DNA from: Ichthyophis bannanicus
Taxonomy: Eukaryota; Chordata; Amphibia; Gymnophiona; Ichthyophiidae
NCBI GenBank assembly: GCA_033557465.1
Contig: CM066043.1
Coordinates: forward strand, 109,482,278 to 109,546,277
DNA length: 64,000 nt
Direction: 5' to 3'
Shown: in pieces, positions 51,347-62,554 of the stretch
Position numbering within the stretch: position 1 is the first letter of the stretch
Layout: every line of letters begins with the position of its first letter
Made by a program: the position numbers and the translations under genes
Notes under the pieces: model-generated
Seen by the model: only the letters and a program-made list of their open reading frames with translations
Databases searched by the model: none
Told to the model about the DNA's origin: nothing

Positions 51347-54030
51347 AGGATCTCTCAGATTAAGAGCAGGGGGGCAGGGGTGCGGGATGTTCGGCGCATT
51401 AGAGAGGAATTCGTGGCCTACTATAGCAATTTGTATAAGGCTCGTGAGGTGGGGTCGCGGGAGGATACTTTGGAGTATGTGAGAGGAGCTGGGCTCCCGG
51501 TATTGACGGCGGATGAGCAGGAAGGGCTAGATAGAGAAATCCAACCGGAGGAAGTCTTGCAGGCCATTAAGGAGTTAAAGGCCGGCAAAGCCCCGGGGCT
51601 CGACGGCCTAACGGCGCGCTTCTATAAACAGTTTAGTAGCCAGATAGTGCAGCCGTTGATTAAGGTGTTTAATGGACCACGCAGGGGGGAGAAATTAGCG
51701 GAGACCATGGGATGGGCTGGTATTACCCTCATCCATAAGGAAGGGAAGGATCCTCAGGAGTGTGCGTCATACCGGCCCATTTCTTTATTAAATGTAGATG
51801 CGAAGTTGTTGGCAAAAGTGCTGGCTACTAGACTTAATAAGCATTTGGGGAAACTGGTACATCCCGACCAGGCGGGGTTTGTGCCGGGCCGACAGGTGGC
51901 AGACAACATACGGAAAGTGCTGAATGTGATTTGGTCGGCCCAACAGAAGGGGAGGGAGACTCTGTTGGTCTCATTGGATGCTGAAAAGGCCTTTGACCAA
52001 GTGTCTTGGTCATTTTTATACTCCGTATTGGGACAATTGGGGTTTGGGCCAGGGTTTGTGCAATGGATAGGGGCTCTATATTATAGCCCAAAAGCATGTG
52101 TACGGGTAAATGGAGGTTATTCAGAGTTCTTTCCACTGGAACGAGGGACTAGGCAGGGATGCCCGCTATCCCCGTTATTATTTGCACTCTCCCTCGAGCC
52201 CTTAGCGGCGAGGTTAAGAGCCAATCCCGAGGTGGCGGGGGTTCGGGTGGGAAGTCAGGAATACAAAATCTCCCTTTTCGCAGATGACATTTTATTGTCT
52301 ATCACGAAACCCAGAGAAACGTTACAGGCAGTGATGAGTGAGATACAGAAATACGGCGAGAAGGCGGGTTTTCGGATTAATTGGGGGAAATCAGAGATAT
52401 TAAGAATAGTAGGTGAGGAGGGGGAGCAACGGGAGTGGCAACGGTGTTTTTCCCTTTAAATGGGCGCAGACGTCGATTCGATACCTTGGAGTACAGCTGG
52501 GGAGGAATTTGGAGGCCTTATATGTGTTGAACTATCATAAACTGGTAGCGCGGGTGGAGGAGCGATTACAGGGCTGGAGTCGTGGGTATTATTCGTGGTT
52601 TGGGAGGGTGGCGTCGGTGAAGATGATGCTTCTTCCCCAGTTCCTATTCCTCTTTCAAGTATTGCCTATACCGATACCCCGAAGAGCATTACGGCGGGTA
52701 CAGCAACAGGTAGAGAGATTTATCTGGGGGGGGAAGAGGCCACGGGTGGCGGCCAGAACGACGCAGGTGCCGGTGGGAGAGGGGGGGATGGGAATCCCCA
52801 ACTTTAGTTTGTATTATGCGGCAGCGCAATTGCGAGCCGTCTATGCGTGGATGCGGGAACCATATAAGCAGTGGGTAAGGATGGAGGTGGACGGGTACCA
52901 CCCAGGGGAACTAGAACGGATAGTATGGGAGGGGGGAGGAGACAGAGGTCAGAATCCGATAGTGAGACATACACTGCAGGTGTGGAGAAGGTATAGGCGG
53001 CGGTTGGTGGGAGAAAAGAAATGGTCGCCAACCATGTCCCTGCAGGCCTGTTGTGCGGAAGGCATAGGCCCGAAGGCGGCCGTACTCCGGAGATGGGAGG
53101 CGCGGGGCCTGACCCAGGCTTCCCAGCTAGTGGTCGGGACACAGTGCAGAGAATTTGAGGGAATGCGTGATTTATACCGCTTAGGAGAGACGGATAGGTT
53201 CGCGTATCTGCAGATGTGCTCGGTGATTCGGAAAAAAGGGAAGGGAGCAGGTGGGCAGAGGGGGAGGAGAGTGGTTCGAAGGGGCCTGTTTAGGCTCCAT
53301 GGGGCAACAAGGGATGCTCTCTAGGATTTATAGAGGCCTGATTGCCAGAGGGGAAAGGAAGCTGAAGTATATGGAAGAGTGGGAAAAGGATTTAGGGGTA
53401 GAGTGGGGGGTGGATGAATGGGAGGTGATAGTAATGGGTGCAGCTAGGTTTTCAATTGCCACATCCCTGCGAGAGAATGCCTATAAGGTGTTGACTCGCT
53501 GGTACCTCACACCGGAGAGATTGTTTAGGGCAGGAGTGCGTCAGACGGATGAGTGCTGGCGGATGTGTGGGGAGCGGGGCTCTTGGTTCCATATGTGGTG
53601 GACGTGTCCAGTAGTGAGAGAGTATTGGCGCAAAATAGGGGAGTGCATTAATAAAATGGTGGGGGCGAGTATTGTGCTTGGTCCTGAGATGTGTCTTCTG
53701 CATAAACCGGATGGGAGGTGGGAAGGAGACTGGAGAATCATTTGGTATTGCGTGACAGCGGCACGGAGTGAAATAGCCTGGTACTGGAAGCGGCCGAATC
53801 TGCCTTCCATAGCTAGTTTTGCAGGAAGAGTGTCTTTTCTATATGCAATGTATAAAATGACGGGGGAGAGAGGGGGAAGAGGGGAACAAGTTGAGAAGCG
53901 GTGGGCGGGGGTTTGGAAATGGCTACATGAGGAGGGTGGGGGGAGGGAGGGTTTGGGGGGGGAGGTGGGGAGGGAGACTAGGGGGTTAGAGAGGAATGAA
54001 CCTTGCCAGTTTAAGGGGTGTGAGGGATAG
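51347..54030 (+). pseudogene. L1 ORF2 reverse transcriptase and C-terminal domain (E3)
   Basis: 51347-52459: RRIREEFVAYYSNLYKAREV, ELKAGKAPGLDGLTARFYKQ, SYRPISLLNVDAKLLAKVLA, SLDAEKAFDQVSWSFLYSVL, GTRQGCPLSPLLFALSLEPL, ISLFADDILLSITKPRETLQ (FADD). A frameshift at about 52430 leads to 52413-53324 (YLGVQLGRNL, FIWGGKRPRVA, GGMGIPNFSLYYAAAQLRAV). Another near 53300 leads to 53251-54030, with the CWRMCGERGSWFHMWWTCPV Cys/His block of the L1 C-terminus. Only two frame breaks are evident. The endonuclease is missing because of 5' truncation. Confidence 0.92.
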
Positions 54031-54352
54031 TAGTACGGGGCAGGGTAATGCTATTCTGTACAATGTGATTGTGGATAATCAGATTGTCCAGTACCCAGTG
54101 TGTACGCCTTGATCCTAGGACTACACAGGGGTATGAAAATGGGGGGACTGCAGGTATGGATTTCTGTGCAAGCTGATAGCTAGCCCTATGGTATGAGAAG
54201 TGACAGGAATGGTCTGTTGTCTGTAAAAAGTTGATAGGATGATAGCAATGTACATGGGGAGGAAGTGTTTGATGTACGGGCGATGGTTGATAGTAATGTT
54301 ATGGCAAAGTTGATAATGTATATGAAAAAGTTGCTAATAAAAATTTATAAAA

Positions 54353-54394
<42 letters not shown>
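54031..54394 (+). other. E3 3'UTR and poly(A) tail
   Basis: About 320 bp after ORF2, AATAAA at 54336-54341, then 44 consecutive A to 54398. The length and purity of the tail indicate little time for decay. Confidence 0.92.
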
Positions 54395-54400
<6 letters not shown>

Positions 54401-54412
54401 AATCGTAAGAAT
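54395..54412. repeat. Target-site duplication of E3, right copy
   Basis: AAAAGGAATCGTAAGAAT, directly after the E3 tail and followed by the continuing D3 RT sequence CTCCTGTGATCTG. Confidence 0.97.
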
Positions 54413-54950
54413 CTCCTGTGATCTGAATGGATCAGAATGTGAGTGTATGCATCCTTTAAGTCTAGAGAGCAAAGCCAATCCTGGCTTTGAAGTTATGGCA
54501 GAAGAGTTCCTAGAGAAATCATTTTGAACTTCTCTCAGAACAGGTATTTGTTCAATTCTCTGAGGTCTAGAATGGGTCTGTGTCCTCCTGTTTTCTTTGG
54601 AATACGAAAATAGGGGGAGTAGAACCCTGCACCCTGTTGAAGAATGGGTACCTCTTCTATTGCCCCTTGGGCAAGAAGTGTTGAGACCTCGTGATCTAGC
54701 AGATTGTCTGCAGAGGTTTGAGAATTGAATTGCCTTGCCTTAGAATTGTAGGAGGGGGCATGCTGTGAAAATGAAGCTTGTACCCCTCTCCTACAATGGA
54801 CAGAGTCCAATCTTCTGCTGTTATCTGGTGTCATCTGCTGGCAAAGTGGCATAACCTGCCTGGGATATTGGGGACCCCTCAGAGACAGGAAGGCTAAGCT
54901 CTCTAGGAAGGAGTCAAAGCCCTTGGGGGGGGGGGGGTTAACCTGTGGAG
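54413..54950 (-). pseudogene. DIRS RT N-terminal part (D3)
   Basis: Reads SLAFLSLRGPQYPRQVMPLC, HEVSTLLAQGAIEEVPILQQ, GAGFYSPYFRIPKKTGGHRP, ILDLRELNKYLF, then a stop at 54535 and SLDLKDAYTHI-like sequence to the E3 insertion. It is in one frame with gag (54535-56760), probably because of a length change in the 13-nt G run at 54925-54937. Confidence 0.85.
54925..54937. repeat. 13-nt G homopolymer at the D3 gag/RT boundary
   Basis: Encodes Pro codons on the minus strand (VNPPPPKG) at the point where D1 changes frame from gag to RT. Confidence 0.9.
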
Positions 54951-56760
54951 CTGGTTGGGCTCTCGGGCCTTTTGGCTTCTTTTGCTGTCTAGTTTGTCCC
55001 TTTTGGGCAACCTGACCCTGAGTTTGACTCTGCTGGGTATAGGAAGGATAAAGTTTCCTCTTTTTGCTGAAAGGAGGTTTTTTATAAGGCTTCTTTTTGG
55101 CTGGAGTGGCTGTAGATTTTGACAATCTATCTAGAGTGGTATTGTCAGCATCTAACTCGTTAGCCTTTTCCTGCCAGTTCTTGCCAAAGAGATTCTCTCC
55201 CGTGCAAGGAATGTTGCCTAACTTGTTCTGTACCCAAATCTCCAAGTCTGATGCCTGAAGCCAGGCAATCCGTCGTGCCCCAATGGCAATAGCAGAGGTT
55301 CTGCTGATGAATTCAAAGCAGTCAAAAGCTGCACGATTCACAAACTTGGAGACATCTTGAACATGCTTAACTAGAGCAAGAAAGTCCTGTCTCTTGTCAT
55401 CTGGGAGAAATGGGCTCATGAGCTCCAAGTCTCCTGAAACTTCTTTAAGGAACATTCCCATATATAGTATATGTGAACTGATCCTAGCTGAAAGCATGGA
55501 AGCCTGAAACGTTCGGCGCCCAAAAGCGTCCAGAGTCCTGCATTCACGACCTGGGGGATTGGATGCATGCCTCTTTGCACTTTTCATCCTACGCATGGCT
55601 GACTCCACCACCATTGAATGGTGTGGCAGCTGAGTCTTTTGAAATCCAGGACATGGCGGAACTCGATACATAGTATCAAGTCTCCTAGAATGAGGAGATG
55701 TGGTCAGAGGCGTCTCCCACATTCTGAGCATCAAGTTATGCAGAATTTCATGGATGGGCAGAGTAGCTGCTTCCTTTGGAGCTTTAGGATATTGGAGAAT
55801 TTCCAATTCCTTTGCTCTGGGTTCCTCTTCAGGAGCTACCACGATTGAAAGGCCCTTGGCCATATCATGAATAAAATCCTGAAAAGACATGTCCTCTGGA
55901 GGTGACATTCTGCATTGGGGAGAAGAGGGATCTTCCAGGAGAAACCCTCTGGTACTAGCAGAATTGTCAGAGTTTTCGGAATCAGAGGATTCGAAGTATT
56001 CCTGACCACAATGCTCATGCAAAGCACGGTCCCGGTATCGATCGAAGTCGGTACCGAGTTGATTCGGTACCGATCTGTCGATTCCAGCCAAAGATGGTGT
56101 GGGAAGAATTCCCAGCGGGGCCGATACTGGCATCTGTACCGGTGTAGGTACCGGCATCGGTATCGATGTCGGTACCGGTGCCCGTTGAACCATAGGTGTC
56201 AACGGTACCACAGCTGTGAGCAGAGCTGCAATGCTGTGTTTGATAGCGAGGAACCTCTGGTCTATTGACGCTGCCGATGCCTGGGTGTCGGTACCGGTGA
56301 AAACGGCCGGGACATCTGAGCATGGCACAGGTAGTTCTTGCGAGATCGAGGCCTCGAGAACATCCTGAAGCCCCATTGATGCTTTGGAAGCCGAAGCCTC
56401 CCGCCGGGGCTGTTTTGCCGGTGTGGTTCCCTCAAGGGCAATGCCAATGGCCTCTCGATGCTTAGCAGGAGAGCTACCCTTTGAGGACCGGCTTTTATGT
56501 TTAGTTACCTGAGATCCATGGGAGGAAGAGGAGGCCCTTGAAGATGTTGACGCAATGGATCTGGCATCCAAAGAAAAGAGGGTACCGAGCTTTGCAGCCC
56601 GGTTCTGTCTTCCCCTTTTAGTCATCCCCATACAGGAGAGACATTCAGATGGAGAATGTTCAGGCCCTAAACATTTAAGACACCAATCATGGGTGTCAGT
56701 GACGGAAATGGTACCGCCACACTTAGTACATTTTTTGAAACCACTAGTTGGTTTTTCCAT
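54938..56760 (-). CDS. DIRS Gag-like protein (D3), open
   Basis: Starts MEKPTSGFKKCTKCGGTISV at 56760. N-terminal Cys/His motif (CTKC, THDWCLKCLGPEH, CLSC); Ser/Lys-rich region; a Pro/Met/Val repeat (VPTSIPMPVPTPVQMPVSAP) encoded by GGTACC-rich DNA at 56020-56300; core blocks PPEDMSFQDFIHDMAKGLSI, LPHHSMVVESAMRRMKSAKR, GRECRTLDAFGRRTFQASML, AFDCFEFISRTSAIAIGARR, QASDLEIWVQNKLGNIPCTG; a Lys-rich tail (KKKPYKKPPFSKKRK); Gln/Pro end. No stop is seen through the whole gag; the same frame runs on into RT. It packages element RNA in the family. Confidence 0.88.
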
Positions 56761-56994
56761 GTTTCAGGAATATGGGGCCTAATGCCCAAAATGGCATCTA
56801 GCACCGAAAAAGAAAAGTTTCTGAAGAGAAACAGTTCAAGTTTTTTTTTTTTTTTTTTAAAGAAAAGAAAAGAACCGGCGGTACTGGTAGGCGTCGTGCG
56901 GAGGCAAACGCGACCAGAAGAAAACAATTTTAAAGACAGAATTTTCTGCGGTGACAGGGTATGGGTCCTGTCGGCTCCACGGAAAACGAAGAAC

Positions 56995-57152
56995 TGAAAA
57001 GGGACAGTTGGAAAGGCGGGAAGGCAGTGCGCATGTGCTAAGGGATGCTCCCAAAAGCATTCCTATTGGACGCTGGGGAGCGTTCCCACGCAGGCTCTGT
57101 CGGTACCGACGATACCCATATGTGAAGACTACATTCCTGCTTGTTCCCGGAG
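56995..57152. repeat. D3 right ITR
   Basis: Complement of the D3 left ITR without the tip extension; near-identical to D7 at 510-668. Ends CCCGGAGA, followed by D4 ICR sequence CATCTGTTACAGG. Confidence 0.9.
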
Positions 57153-57222
57153 ATCATCTGTTACAGGTGAGTAATTACACTTTCTCCAGGAACAAGCAGG
57201 AAGTCAGTCCTCACATATGGGA
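57153..57222. other. D4 ICR, right part
   Basis: CATCTGTTACAGGTGAGTAA (left-tip complement, including the dyad missing from the D4 left ITR) then TTTCTCCAGGAACAAGCAGG to CACATATGGGA (right-tip complement). Confidence 0.88.
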
Positions 57223-57352
57223 CTCCCTAGCTCCAGGCTGCCAAGGACTGAATCAAGACAGCACCAACGGCGATCAACTCTGCAAGACCCAAGAGTCCAG
57301 CGACACTATCATTCCGGTAGCCTGAAAATAGAAGGGTCGGAGAGTAGGAGCT

Positions 57353-57452
57353 GCCTGTGTTGTATAGTTGACGTTGAATGTAAACCGCACTGATCTGAAA
57401 AGCGCGGTATAGATGAACTGTTAAATAAATAAATAAATAAAATAAATAAATA
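57353..57452 (+). mobile_element. SINE/LINE 3' tail fragment in D4
   Basis: TTGAATGTAAACCGCACTGA, AAAGCGCGGTATAGATGAAC, then (AAAT)n. Same 3' end type as the SINE at 7632-7921 (TGTAAACCACCTTGAT, GGCGGTATACAAG). 5'-truncated and inserted at the end of the D4 YR. Confidence 0.8.
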
Positions 57453-58430
57453 ATACACCCTGAGAATGTTATGGAGTACTGCCTGGCCAAAGGCACTGTC
57501 CCTGTGGGATTCGCTCTCCAGACAGTAGTGAGCTGCGAACGTATGAATTGAAGACCATGTGGTGGCCTTGCAGATTTCCGTCACCGGCACTGAGCGGAGG
57601 CTGGCCACCGACACGGCCATCGCCCTCACACGATGCGCTGTGATTCGGTGCTCAAGAGGGAGGTCAGCTCACTCATAAGTGAGGGCAATACGGTCCGCCA
57701 CCCAAGTGGACAGAGTTCACTTGGTCACGGGGAGTCCCAATCGGCTGGGGTCATAAGATACGAAAAGCTGAGGAACCTTTCGATGGGCCCGAGTCCGCTG
57801 TAACTAGGACAGGGCCCGCTTGCAATCTAGTGTATGAAGTATTAGCTCCTCCCTGCCGGCATGAGGCTGCAGAAAGAAGGTGGGGAGGACCACCTCTTGG
57901 TTGAGGTTGAAGGAAGATACCACCTTCAGGAGGAATTTGGAGTGTGTGTGGAGCACCACCCTGTTCTTACAGAACCTCGTATATAGAGGGTCCGCCATCA
58001 TGGCCTGGAGTTTGCTCACTCTTCGAGTCGACGTGAGGGCCACCAGGAAGGCCACTTTCCAAGACAGGTATCTCAGGTGGCAAGTGGCTAGGGGTTCGAA
58101 TGGTGATTTAGTGAGCTGAGAGAGCACCACGCTGAGGTCCCATTCTGCCACCGGAGGGCGGAGAGGGGGCTTGGACAACAGGAGACCCCTGAGGAACCTA
58201 GAGACCAGAGGCTGGCTAGAGGGGGCTTTTCCCTTCGATAGAGTGGTGGTGCATGGCTATGGTGCTCAGATGCACCCTCACCAAGTTGGATTTCAGTCCA
58301 GTGTGTGACAAGTGCAGTAGGTACTGAAGGACCAGTTGCACGGGACAAGAGAAGGGATTCTCCTCCTCAGCACACCAGATGGAGAGCCGCCTCTACTTAA
58401 AGGCGTAGGCCCGCCTGGTGGAGGGTTTTT
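57453..58430 (-). pseudogene. DIRS tyrosine recombinase (D4)
   Basis: Blocks: RPPVAEWDLSVVLSQLTKSP, LTSTRRVSKLQAMMADPLYT (first Arg), KFLLKVVSSFNLNQEVVLPT, then, after breaks, HRMRAMAVSVASLRSVP (HxxR), ATTWSSIHTFAAHYCLES with the Tyr, and ending QAVLHNILRV at the SINE tail. The region 57630-57800 has stops. The N-terminal part at 58180-58430 is in other frames. Dead but catalytic residues recognisable. Confidence 0.85.
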
Positions 58431-60420
58431 GAGAGGCCAGTAAGATTTCCTCAACCTCCCCTGGAAGGTTGAAGGGGGCCAGTGCTACCACTTTCAGCAG
58501 CCACGCTGTCAGCATTAGTGACCCCAGGTTGGGGTGCAGAAGGGAACCCTCCTCCTGGAACAGGAGGTCCAGGGCCCAGTCCAGTGGGACTGGCAATGCC
58601 ACCGACAGGAATAGCAACTGAGGGAACCAGGGCTGCCTGGGCCACCGAGGCACAATCAGAATAACTGACGCTCCCTCGCTCTGGACCTTGATGAGGGTCT
58701 TGGCAACCAGGGAGGGGGGGGGGGGGGAGTGTGGGAATGCATATAGCAGGCCCTCCGACCATGGGATCAGGAAGGCATCTACTGCCACTCTCCCCAGGTG
58801 TGACTTGCGCGAGCAGAAGCACGGTAGTTGTGCATTGTCTGGGAAGGCCTAAAGATCTATCATGGGCCTGCCCCAGCGGTGGAAGAGGTTCAAGCATCAC
58901 TCGTGTGGGCGAAGGACTCTCCTCAGCCTGTCTGCTAGTTGCCCTGGTCTGGTAGGTAAACCGCTCGCAGGAGCATTCCATTGCGCACTTCATAGGAGAG
59001 GAGGGCCACCTGGTTATTGATATAAAAAATGGCCACCTGGTTGTCCGTCTGGATCAGCACAGGTTGGCTCTGCAGGCGGTGGCAGAACGCTCGCAGAGCC
59101 AGGAAGATTGCCCTGAGTTTGAGGAGATTAATCTATAAGAGACACTCCTCCTGGGACCAGCTGCCTTGCGTGCGGCGGTCCCTGCAATGTGCCTCCCACC
59201 ACAGGAGGGAGGCGCCTTGTCAGGGTCCTCTGTGATGCGGGTGCCTGGAATGGCTTTCCCGCCTGGAGGTGGTGCAGGTTTTGCCACCAGGTGAGGAACT
59301 CCGCCAGCTGGTGAGTGACACTGATTCTGTCCCATAGCCTGCCCATGGCTTGAGTCCAGTGTGAGTGGAGGCAGCATTGGGCTGTCTGCATGTGCAGGTG
59401 AAATCACACCTAAATTTGGTCACTTTCTGAACGCGTACTGATGCACAAAGAATTAACTGAATTCTTTGTGCATATGCAGGTGGGCTAGCGGTATGACGTG
59501 GACTGTTGAGGCTATGTGACCCAAAAGATGGAGGAGAAAGTGAGTTGGTACTGACTGGCAGCGCTGCACCTCTCCTGCTAGTTGTATGAGGCAGTCCGCC
59601 CTTCCCTTTGGGAGGATGGCCTTGACCTGTAGCGTGTCTAGCTGCACCCCTATGAACTCCAGACCTTGACTTGGAATGAGATGGGACAGGGTAATTGATG
59701 ATGAACCCCAGGGGCTGCAGAGCAAGAGGGATGTATGCTCTGTGGCCTGCCTGACCACCTCTGAATAGCCAGTCATCCAGGCAGAGGAAGACAAAAGCCC
59801 CTTGCAGGCTCAAGTGGGTGGCAACCACTGCCAAGCATTTGGTAAAGACTCTTGGTGAGGAGGTCAGGCCAAAGGGCAGCACTCTGTATTGGTAGTGCCC
59901 TCCTCCCACCACAAACCATAGGTACTGCCTGTGGGAGGGGTGGATTAGGATGTGGGTGTACACATCCTTTAGGTCCAAGGAGCACAGCCAATCTCCCTGG
60001 TGGAGGTAGGGCAGCAGTGTTCCAAGGGAGAGCATCTTGAACTTCTCCCTCACCAGATACTCACAGGTCTAGTATGGAACTGAGGCCTCCGGTTCTTTTA
60101 GGGACAAGGAAATACCTTGAGTAGAAGCCCATTCCCCATAGATGCTTGGGTACAATCTCCACTGTGTTGTCCCTGAGCAGACCTGCGAGCTCTGAGAGCA
60201 GAATGGTCTGGTGGAGGAGAGGTCGCGCTGGCTCTACTGGGAAGAACCTGGGTGATATTTGTTTTAAGTGGAGGAGGTACCTCTTCTTCACCACCTGCAG
60301 CACCCACTGGTCTGAGGTAATCTGGGCCCATCTGTGGGCAAAGAGTACCAGGCGGCCACCTGTGGGCTGGTGAAGGTCTCCTGGGGGAGGGGAGACCATC
60401 TTCCTGGGAGTCAATAGCTT
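58431..60420 (-). pseudogene. DIRS RT, RNase H and MT-like region (D4)
   Basis: Read from 60420: VSPPPGDLHQPTGGRLVLFA, GMGFYSRYFLVPKRTGGL, FKMLSLGTLLPYLHQGDWLC, SLDLKDVYTHILIHPSHRQY, QYRVLPFGLTSSPRVFTKCL, FLCLDDWLFRG (LDD box), EFIGVQLDTLQVKAILP, then scattered RNase H and MT-like pieces (AVDAFLIPWSEGLLYAFP at 58788). A 14-nt G run at 58714-58727 and a 69-bp insertion at 59401-59469 contribute breaks. Many frameshifts. Confidence 0.85.
59388..59482. repeat. 69-bp insertion with a 14-bp hairpin and flanking direct repeat
   Basis: GCATGTGCAGGTG (59388-59400) recurs as GCATATGCAGGTG (59470-59482). Between them is sequence absent from D1-D3, ending in the stem ATGCACAAAGAATT (59441-59454), loop AACTG, complementary stem 59460-59473, which overlaps the right direct repeat by four bases. 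Confidence 0.85.
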
Positions 60421-62350
60421 CCCCCTGGTTGGGCTGGAACCGGGACCTGGAACTTCTGAACCTTGGGCTTCTGGGCTCCTTGGCCCTGCCTCTTCGGGTG
60501 AGAATCCTGTTGATGGCCCCGAGAAGGATGGGTATTGGTGACGCTATTGAAAGTGCCCCTTTTTCCTGGGGAATAGGGGCCTTTTCCCCGAGGGCTTTTT
60601 GCGGGGAAGAGGTCTTCTTTGAGAGCCTCTGACGGGTCACCACCTCGGCCTCTATCTTGGCCGCATTGTCGGCCATGCGTTTGCCAAACAGGTTCTCGCT
60701 GGTGCAGGGGATGTCAAGCAGCTTGTCCTGGACCCACTGCTCAAGGTCCGAGGACTGTAGCCAGGCTTGGCATCGAGATCCAATGCCGGCCGCTGCCACT
60801 CAAGCCGCTGACTCGAATCTGTTGTAGGCCGCCTGGGAGAGGAACTTTGAAAGGTCCTTGATTCCTGAGGTCAGAGTCTGGAACCAATGGAGAGGTTCCC
60901 TGGCCAGCCCTGCCGAGAACTCCGATAACTTCTGGGTCAGGGCCTTTAAATACATGCCTATGTATAGCTCATAAGCCTAGATTCGGCATCCCAGCATCGA
61001 CCCCTGGTAGCACTTGCACCTAAAGGCGTCGAGGGCTCAAGCGTCCCTGTCAGGGGAAACAGAAGAGTAAGTCTTCTGGCTTTTGAGTTTTTGCATGGTT
61101 GACTCGACACCATGGAGTTATGCGGGAGATGGGGCTTGTGGAACCTTGGCCTCTTCCTGACGCAGTACATGGCGTCAAGGCGCTGGCTGACTACTGACAC
61201 CAATGCCAGGGTCTCCCACATCTGCAGAAACAACCGCTCGAGGATCGGCTGGACTGGCACCATAAGGGTTTCTTTAGGAGGAGACTCAAACTGGAGGATC
61301 TCCAGTTCCTCAGTGAACAGGTCCTCCTCTACCTCGGTTTGCACAGAGAGGACTCCAGCCAAATCCCTGACAAAGTCATGGAAGGCCACGTCTTCCGGAG
61401 GAGAATGGCATTGGGGGAGATGGGTCCAAGGGGACAACTTGGTGCCATTTGGTTTCTGGGAAGGCCTCATCATCTGTCTCCCACTTGGTCATTGGGGGAC
61501 GACGAATCTGAAGCCCTGCGACTCTGTGCCTCGAGGCCCACACCAAAGTGCCGGGGCCCTTCGGAGGACCTGGGGTCCGAGACTGGGAAACTGGCCAGGG
61601 AGGATCAGATGCCTGAGGAACGGAACCGGGACCTCGACCGGGGCTGAGGACTTACCAGAGGCCGATGACGTTCTGTGCTCAGCTCGACGACTGAGGACTC
61701 CCCACAGTGGGGGGTCTGGTCATCAGGGCAGATGATGCAGACAAACCTGCCATCATCACCTGCTGCATGGCCAGGATAGCAGTGATGTTCTGCTCTATGG
61801 CTGCCATTCTGGATTCTAAGCCAGAAGGCTCCGCAGCTTTCAGGATGGGCACGGAGGATCTCAGGCCCGGCGCCAGCACTTTTGTAAGTGTGTCCTCGAC
61901 GAGGACTATGGCCTCAAGGACTCTCGCACGGTCTCCGCAGGCCAAGGCATCCTTTTTGATAACTTTGGTGGGCCATTTCTTGGAGTCATCAGAGTCCCTC
62001 CAGATGGTCTTGCTGGGTTTCTCCAATAGAACCTTGACAGACTTTGAGGATTTTTTATTTTCCAATCGGGGTCTGAGGATTTTCGGAAGAGCCGCCGCCA
62101 CAGGATTCTGAGGATGCTCGGCCCTCTTGGGACGTTCTGGGCTTGGAGCTCGGCGTCGGAGAGGCCAGTGCCGAGTCAGACCTGGGAACATCATCTCCTG
62201 CAACTCTGACTTCTTCTTATTGGTTTTGGGTCGCAGGAGGTGCTATCATGGTCCAGATCCAGGCTGCGTAGGCAGCAGTTATGGGTGTTGGTGACGGACC
62301 ATAGTTTGACTGCAGCGGTCACATTTTTTGAACCCACCGGGGGACATGGT
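60421..62350 (-). pseudogene. DIRS gag (D4)
   Basis: N-terminal part near 62350-62230 (GGFKKCDRC-like and HNCCLRSLDLDHDSTSC), 62203-61679 (ESRMAAIEQNITAILAMQQV, MMAGLSASSALMTRP), 61473-60958 (SPPEDVAFHDFVRDLAGVLS, ETLALVSVVSQRLDAMYCVR, LPHNSMV), 60799 onward (GSRCQAWLQSSDLEQWVQDK, LLDIPCTSENLFGKRMADNA) to a Lys/Gln tail. Block order equals D1. Frameshifts between parts, so it is non-functional. Confidence 0.85.
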
Positions 62351-62554
62351 AGGGGACCCCCGGGCAAAAAAGGGCATGAACACCGGTCAAGGCAAGCCTC
62401 GATCAAAAAATGGGGAAGGAGCCGAGAACAGCGCCAGGCCCGGCACCAGCTCGAGGCGAGAACAGGAACTGGTACGCAAACCGGGAAAGCTGAATTTTTA
62501 AGGATATAACAAGGATTTTTTCCAGGGAAATTGGACCGACATCCATTGGGCTCT

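Larger units (their letters stand above)
51347..54394 (+). mobile_element. L1-like LINE E3, 5'-truncated, with TSD and poly(A)
   Basis: A 3-kb insertion in the D3 RT flanked by an 18-bp perfect duplication. The 3' end has AATAAA at 54336-54341 and an uninterrupted A run at 54355-54398 (its last four A overlap the TSD). The 5' end starts within ORF2 just before the RT. All the hallmarks of target-primed reverse transcription with 5' truncation. Confidence 0.97.
48401..57152 (-). mobile_element. DIRS-type retrotransposon D3
   Basis: A different subfamily from D1/D2, matching D7. Left ITR 48401-48595, ICR 48675-48771, YR, RNase H/RT, gag, right ITR about 56995-57152. It is inserted in the D4 ICR and itself carries the L1 E3 (51347-54394). 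Its ICR (ATCACCTGTTACAAGTGAG, then TATCTCCAGGAACAAGCAGG) again places the ends at AGCATAG and CCGGAGA. Confidence 0.92.

Noticed and set aside
56020..56300. Regulatory array of GGTACC motifs
   Set aside because: The motif repeats encode the Pro/Met/Val/Thr repeat of the D3 gag in frame, so coding repetition explains it.
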